DNA of 64,000 nucleotides, from assembly GCF_024362805.1 (NCBI RefSeq), contig NZ_CP093299.1, forward strand, positions 2,078,001 through 2,142,000, in the 5' to 3' direction. Both the position numbers and the translations under genes were made by a program. The DNA comes from Salipaludibacillus sp. LMS25. Its GTDB lineage: Bacteria > Bacillota > Bacilli > Bacillales > Salisediminibacteriaceae. Below the pieces are notes generated by a model. It was not told where the DNA came from. It saw nothing but the letters and a program-made list of their open reading frames with translations, and searched no databases. Shown here in pieces: positions 62,593 through 64,000 of this stretch; the first letter of the stretch is position 1; each line of letters opens with the position of its first letter.

Positions 62593-63645
62593 ATGTTAAC
62601 AGAAGAGCAAGTGCTTAAGGCGTTAGAGCCTGTGAAAGACCCACATTTGAATAAAGGTTTACTTGAAATTGGAGCGGTAAAAGAAATTAAAATTAAAAAA
62701 GAGCTTGTCAGCCTTAAGCTGGCGGTTGCTCAGCCAGGAACCGCAGAACAGATGCAACTACAGCAAGAAGTGGTTAACGCTGTAAAAACAGCAGGGGCGG
62801 AGTCTGTCGGCTTGCGGTTTGAACAACTGTCCGAAGAAGAGCTTGCCAAGCATGGGGCTGAAACGGGAGACGATGAAGGGGCATCATTACTAGACAGTAA
62901 ACACACGACGTTCATTGCCGTTACCAGTGGAAAAGGCGGTGTGGGAAAATCCACAGTATCTGTTAACTTAGCCACATCGTTAGCGCGAAAAGGCAAGAAA
63001 GTCGGGATTATTGACGCCGATATATATGGGTTTAGTGTTCCGGATATGATGGGGATTGAAGAACGACCAAAGGTAGTGGGACAGCGTATTTACCCTGTTG
63101 AACGGTTCGGTGTACAAGTTATTTCTATGGGTTTCTTCGTGGAAGATAACTCCCCGATCATTTGGCGTGGGCCGATGCTCGGAAAAATGCTCAATAACTT
63201 CTTTAATGAAGTGGAATGGGAGCAAGACCTTGACTATCTCATTCTTGATTTACCGCCAGGGACAGGGGATGTAGCGCTTGACATTCACTCCATGCTTCCG
63301 CATTCGAAAGAAATCATCGTCACAACACCACATGCCACCGCCGCATTTGTAGCTGCTCGTGCTGGGGCGATGGCGTTAAAAACGGAGCATGACATTCTGG
63401 GCGTTGTAGAGAATATGGCCTATTTTGAAAGCAAACTAACAAGTGAGAAAGAGTACGTTTTTGGTAAAGGCGGAGGCCCGAAGCTAGCCGAAGAACTACA
63501 AACGGAAGTTTTAGCTCATATTCCGCTAGGTCAGCCGGAAGTTGATGAAAATGACTTTGCACCCTCTGTTTATGACGAATCTCATCCGATCGGAAAGATC
63601 TACATGGAAATGGCCGATAACGTGATTGGGAAAATTGAATCTTAA
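62593..63645 (+). CDS. salA: Mrp/NBP35-type ATPase SalA
   Basis: 350 aa from the ATG at 62593, 8 bases after AAGGATGG; in-frame codons farther upstream have no site. An N-terminal MIP18/DUF59 domain (EEQVLKALEPVKDPHLNKGL) is followed by a P-loop ATPase with deviant Walker A VTSGKGGVGKSTVSVNLA near 112-128, DADIYGFSVPDMMG and LPPGTGDVALDI. Mrp proteins carry iron-sulfur clusters; the usual C-terminal CxxC is not seen here, since the corresponding place reads ENMAYFE. In B. subtilis SalA represses scoC and so promotes degradative enzymes. Which activity applies here is open. Confidence 0.9.
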   Translation: MLTEEQVLKALEPVKDPHLNKGLLEIGAVKEIKIKKELVSLKLAVAQPGTAEQMQLQQEVVNAVKTAGAESVGLRFEQLSEEELAKHGAETGDDEGASLLDSKHTTFIAVTSGKGGVGKSTVSVNLATSLARKGKKVGIIDADIYGFSVPDMMGIEERPKVVGQRIYPVERFGVQVISMGFFVEDNSPIIWRGPMLGKMLNNFFNEVEWEQDLDYLILDLPPGTGDVALDIHSMLPHSKEIIVTTPHATAAFVAARAGAMALKTEHDILGVVENMAYFESKLTSEKEYVFGKGGGPKLAEELQTEVLAHIPLGQPEVDENDFAPSVYDESHPIGKIYMEMADNVIGKIES

Positions 63646-63654
63646 CGTACAAAA

Positions 63655-63693
63655 AAGCCTGTTGTGACTACTCGTCATAACAGGCTCTAATTT
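63655..63693. terminator. Terminator between convergent salA and gerD
   Basis: AGCCTGTT pairs with AACAGGCT; the stem extends through TGAC. A run of A precedes it and CTAATTTAT follows, so it can serve both genes. Confidence 0.75.
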
Positions 63694-63848
63694 ATCCCAC
63701 TCTTAAGGGGCAGTAAACCCTCACCTCAAAACTTAAGAAGATCGAAACGTTTAGGTGGGGGATAAACTGCCCCTAAAGGTCCGAATAGTTAAACTAACAA
63801 TCAGTGGGGGATGAAGGAAAACTCCCACTGATTGAAGCTTAGCTTTAT
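63691..63848 (+). repeat. Repeat A, copy 7 (full length)
   Basis: TTTATCCCACTCTTAAGGGG, one A shorter in the AGTAAA segment, inner stem CTCACCT/AGGTGGG, 3' hairpin CAATCAGTGGGGG/TCCCACTGATTG, end AGCTTAGCTTTAT. It fills the gap between salA and gerD. Confidence 0.92.
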
Positions 63849-63875
63849 AAGAAAGCAATGAGAGCGTGCTGACAG

Positions 63876-64000
63876 TTACGAACTGCCACCCTCGCCGCCT
63901 CCTTCTTCTTCGGCACCGCCGCCATTTTCAGGTGCTTCACCGCTTTTAAGCTCCTCTTTTGCCATCTGTTGCAATAGCTCATTAAGACGAGCGACATATA
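63876..64000 (-). CDS. gerD: Spore germination protein GerD, C-terminal part
   Basis: Only the last ~41 codons are in the window: ARLNELLQQMAKEELKSGEA, then a Gly/Glu-rich tail GGGAEEEGGGEGGSS and stop. The tail style and the location convergent with salA match B. subtilis gerD, an inner-membrane lipoprotein of the germinosome needed for fast nutrient germination. The N-terminal lipobox lies outside the window. Confidence 0.75.
   Translation of the reverse strand, partial: YVARLNELLQQMAKEELKSGEAPENGGGAEEEGGGEGGSS

Noticed and set aside
27775..63848. A and B repeats as a CRISPR array
   Set aside because: Copies are scattered over 36 kb between unrelated genes, with no regular spacers and no cas genes.

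Overview
The window looks like chromosome of a low-GC, spore-forming Bacillaceae bacterium. The strongest sign is the right end (60.4-64 kb), which carries the order ybaK-like gene, cwlD, salA/mrp and, on the other strand, gerD. B. subtilis has the same sporulation and germination neighbourhood. Coat-protein genes of the CotF type and a B. subtilis-like manR-manP-manA locus agree. Many proteins are acidic and the repeats are unusual, so a salt- or alkali-tolerant genus is possible, but that is inference.

Region 1, 1-14 kb, is accessory DNA. It is a scrap-yard of polymorphic-toxin 3' ends and immunity genes (SUKH/Smi1-Knr4, Imm22-like, DUF600/YezG, Imm30-like, DUF2750 and several unnamed ones) mixed with fragments of IS3, IS1182 and IS256 elements and a broken group II intron. 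No full-length toxin gene is present. One toxin-tip/immunity pair exists twice, with a third scrap of the immunity gene. A 244-bp MITE with inverted repeats and a 7-bp target duplication has split a SUKH gene exactly in frame.

Region 2, 14-23 kb, holds a complete-looking type I restriction-modification operon hsdR-hsdM-hsdS. It is followed by an intact IS256-family element (1391 bp, 8-bp target duplication) that has cut a small membrane-protein gene in two.

Region 3, 23-37 kb, carries two bacteriocin-type loci of the lactococcin 972 group. The first has a bacteriocin precursor with a frameshift in its signal peptide, two FtsX-like permeases and an ABC ATPase. The second has only the large membrane protein and an ATPase. 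Small membrane proteins, a Zn-ribbon protein, an HD-domain phosphohydrolase and IS110 scraps lie between them.

Region 4, 37-64 kb, is mostly ordinary metabolism: purine nucleoside uptake and phosphorolysis under a TetR regulator with two visible operators; a YetF-like membrane protein with a ClC chloride transporter; mannose PTS with its activator and isomerase and two catabolite-repression sites; a large three-domain protein (hydrolase-like, CapA-like, SGNH); an SDR oxidoreductase; a glycerophosphodiesterase beside a decayed sugar-transporter-like gene; coat proteins; and the cwlD-salA-gerD group.

From 27.8 kb to the end, and nowhere before, two families of ~155-bp intergenic repeats occur, here called A (7 copies) and B (8 copies). 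Both are bounded by TTTAT, share a 3' hairpin, and have the same nested stem architecture built from different but complementary stem sequences. In two places an A copy sits directly in the terminal TTTAT of a B copy. These repeats are the most unusual structure in the window and resemble, in size and in TTTAT borders, the bcr1 repeats known from the B. cereus group.
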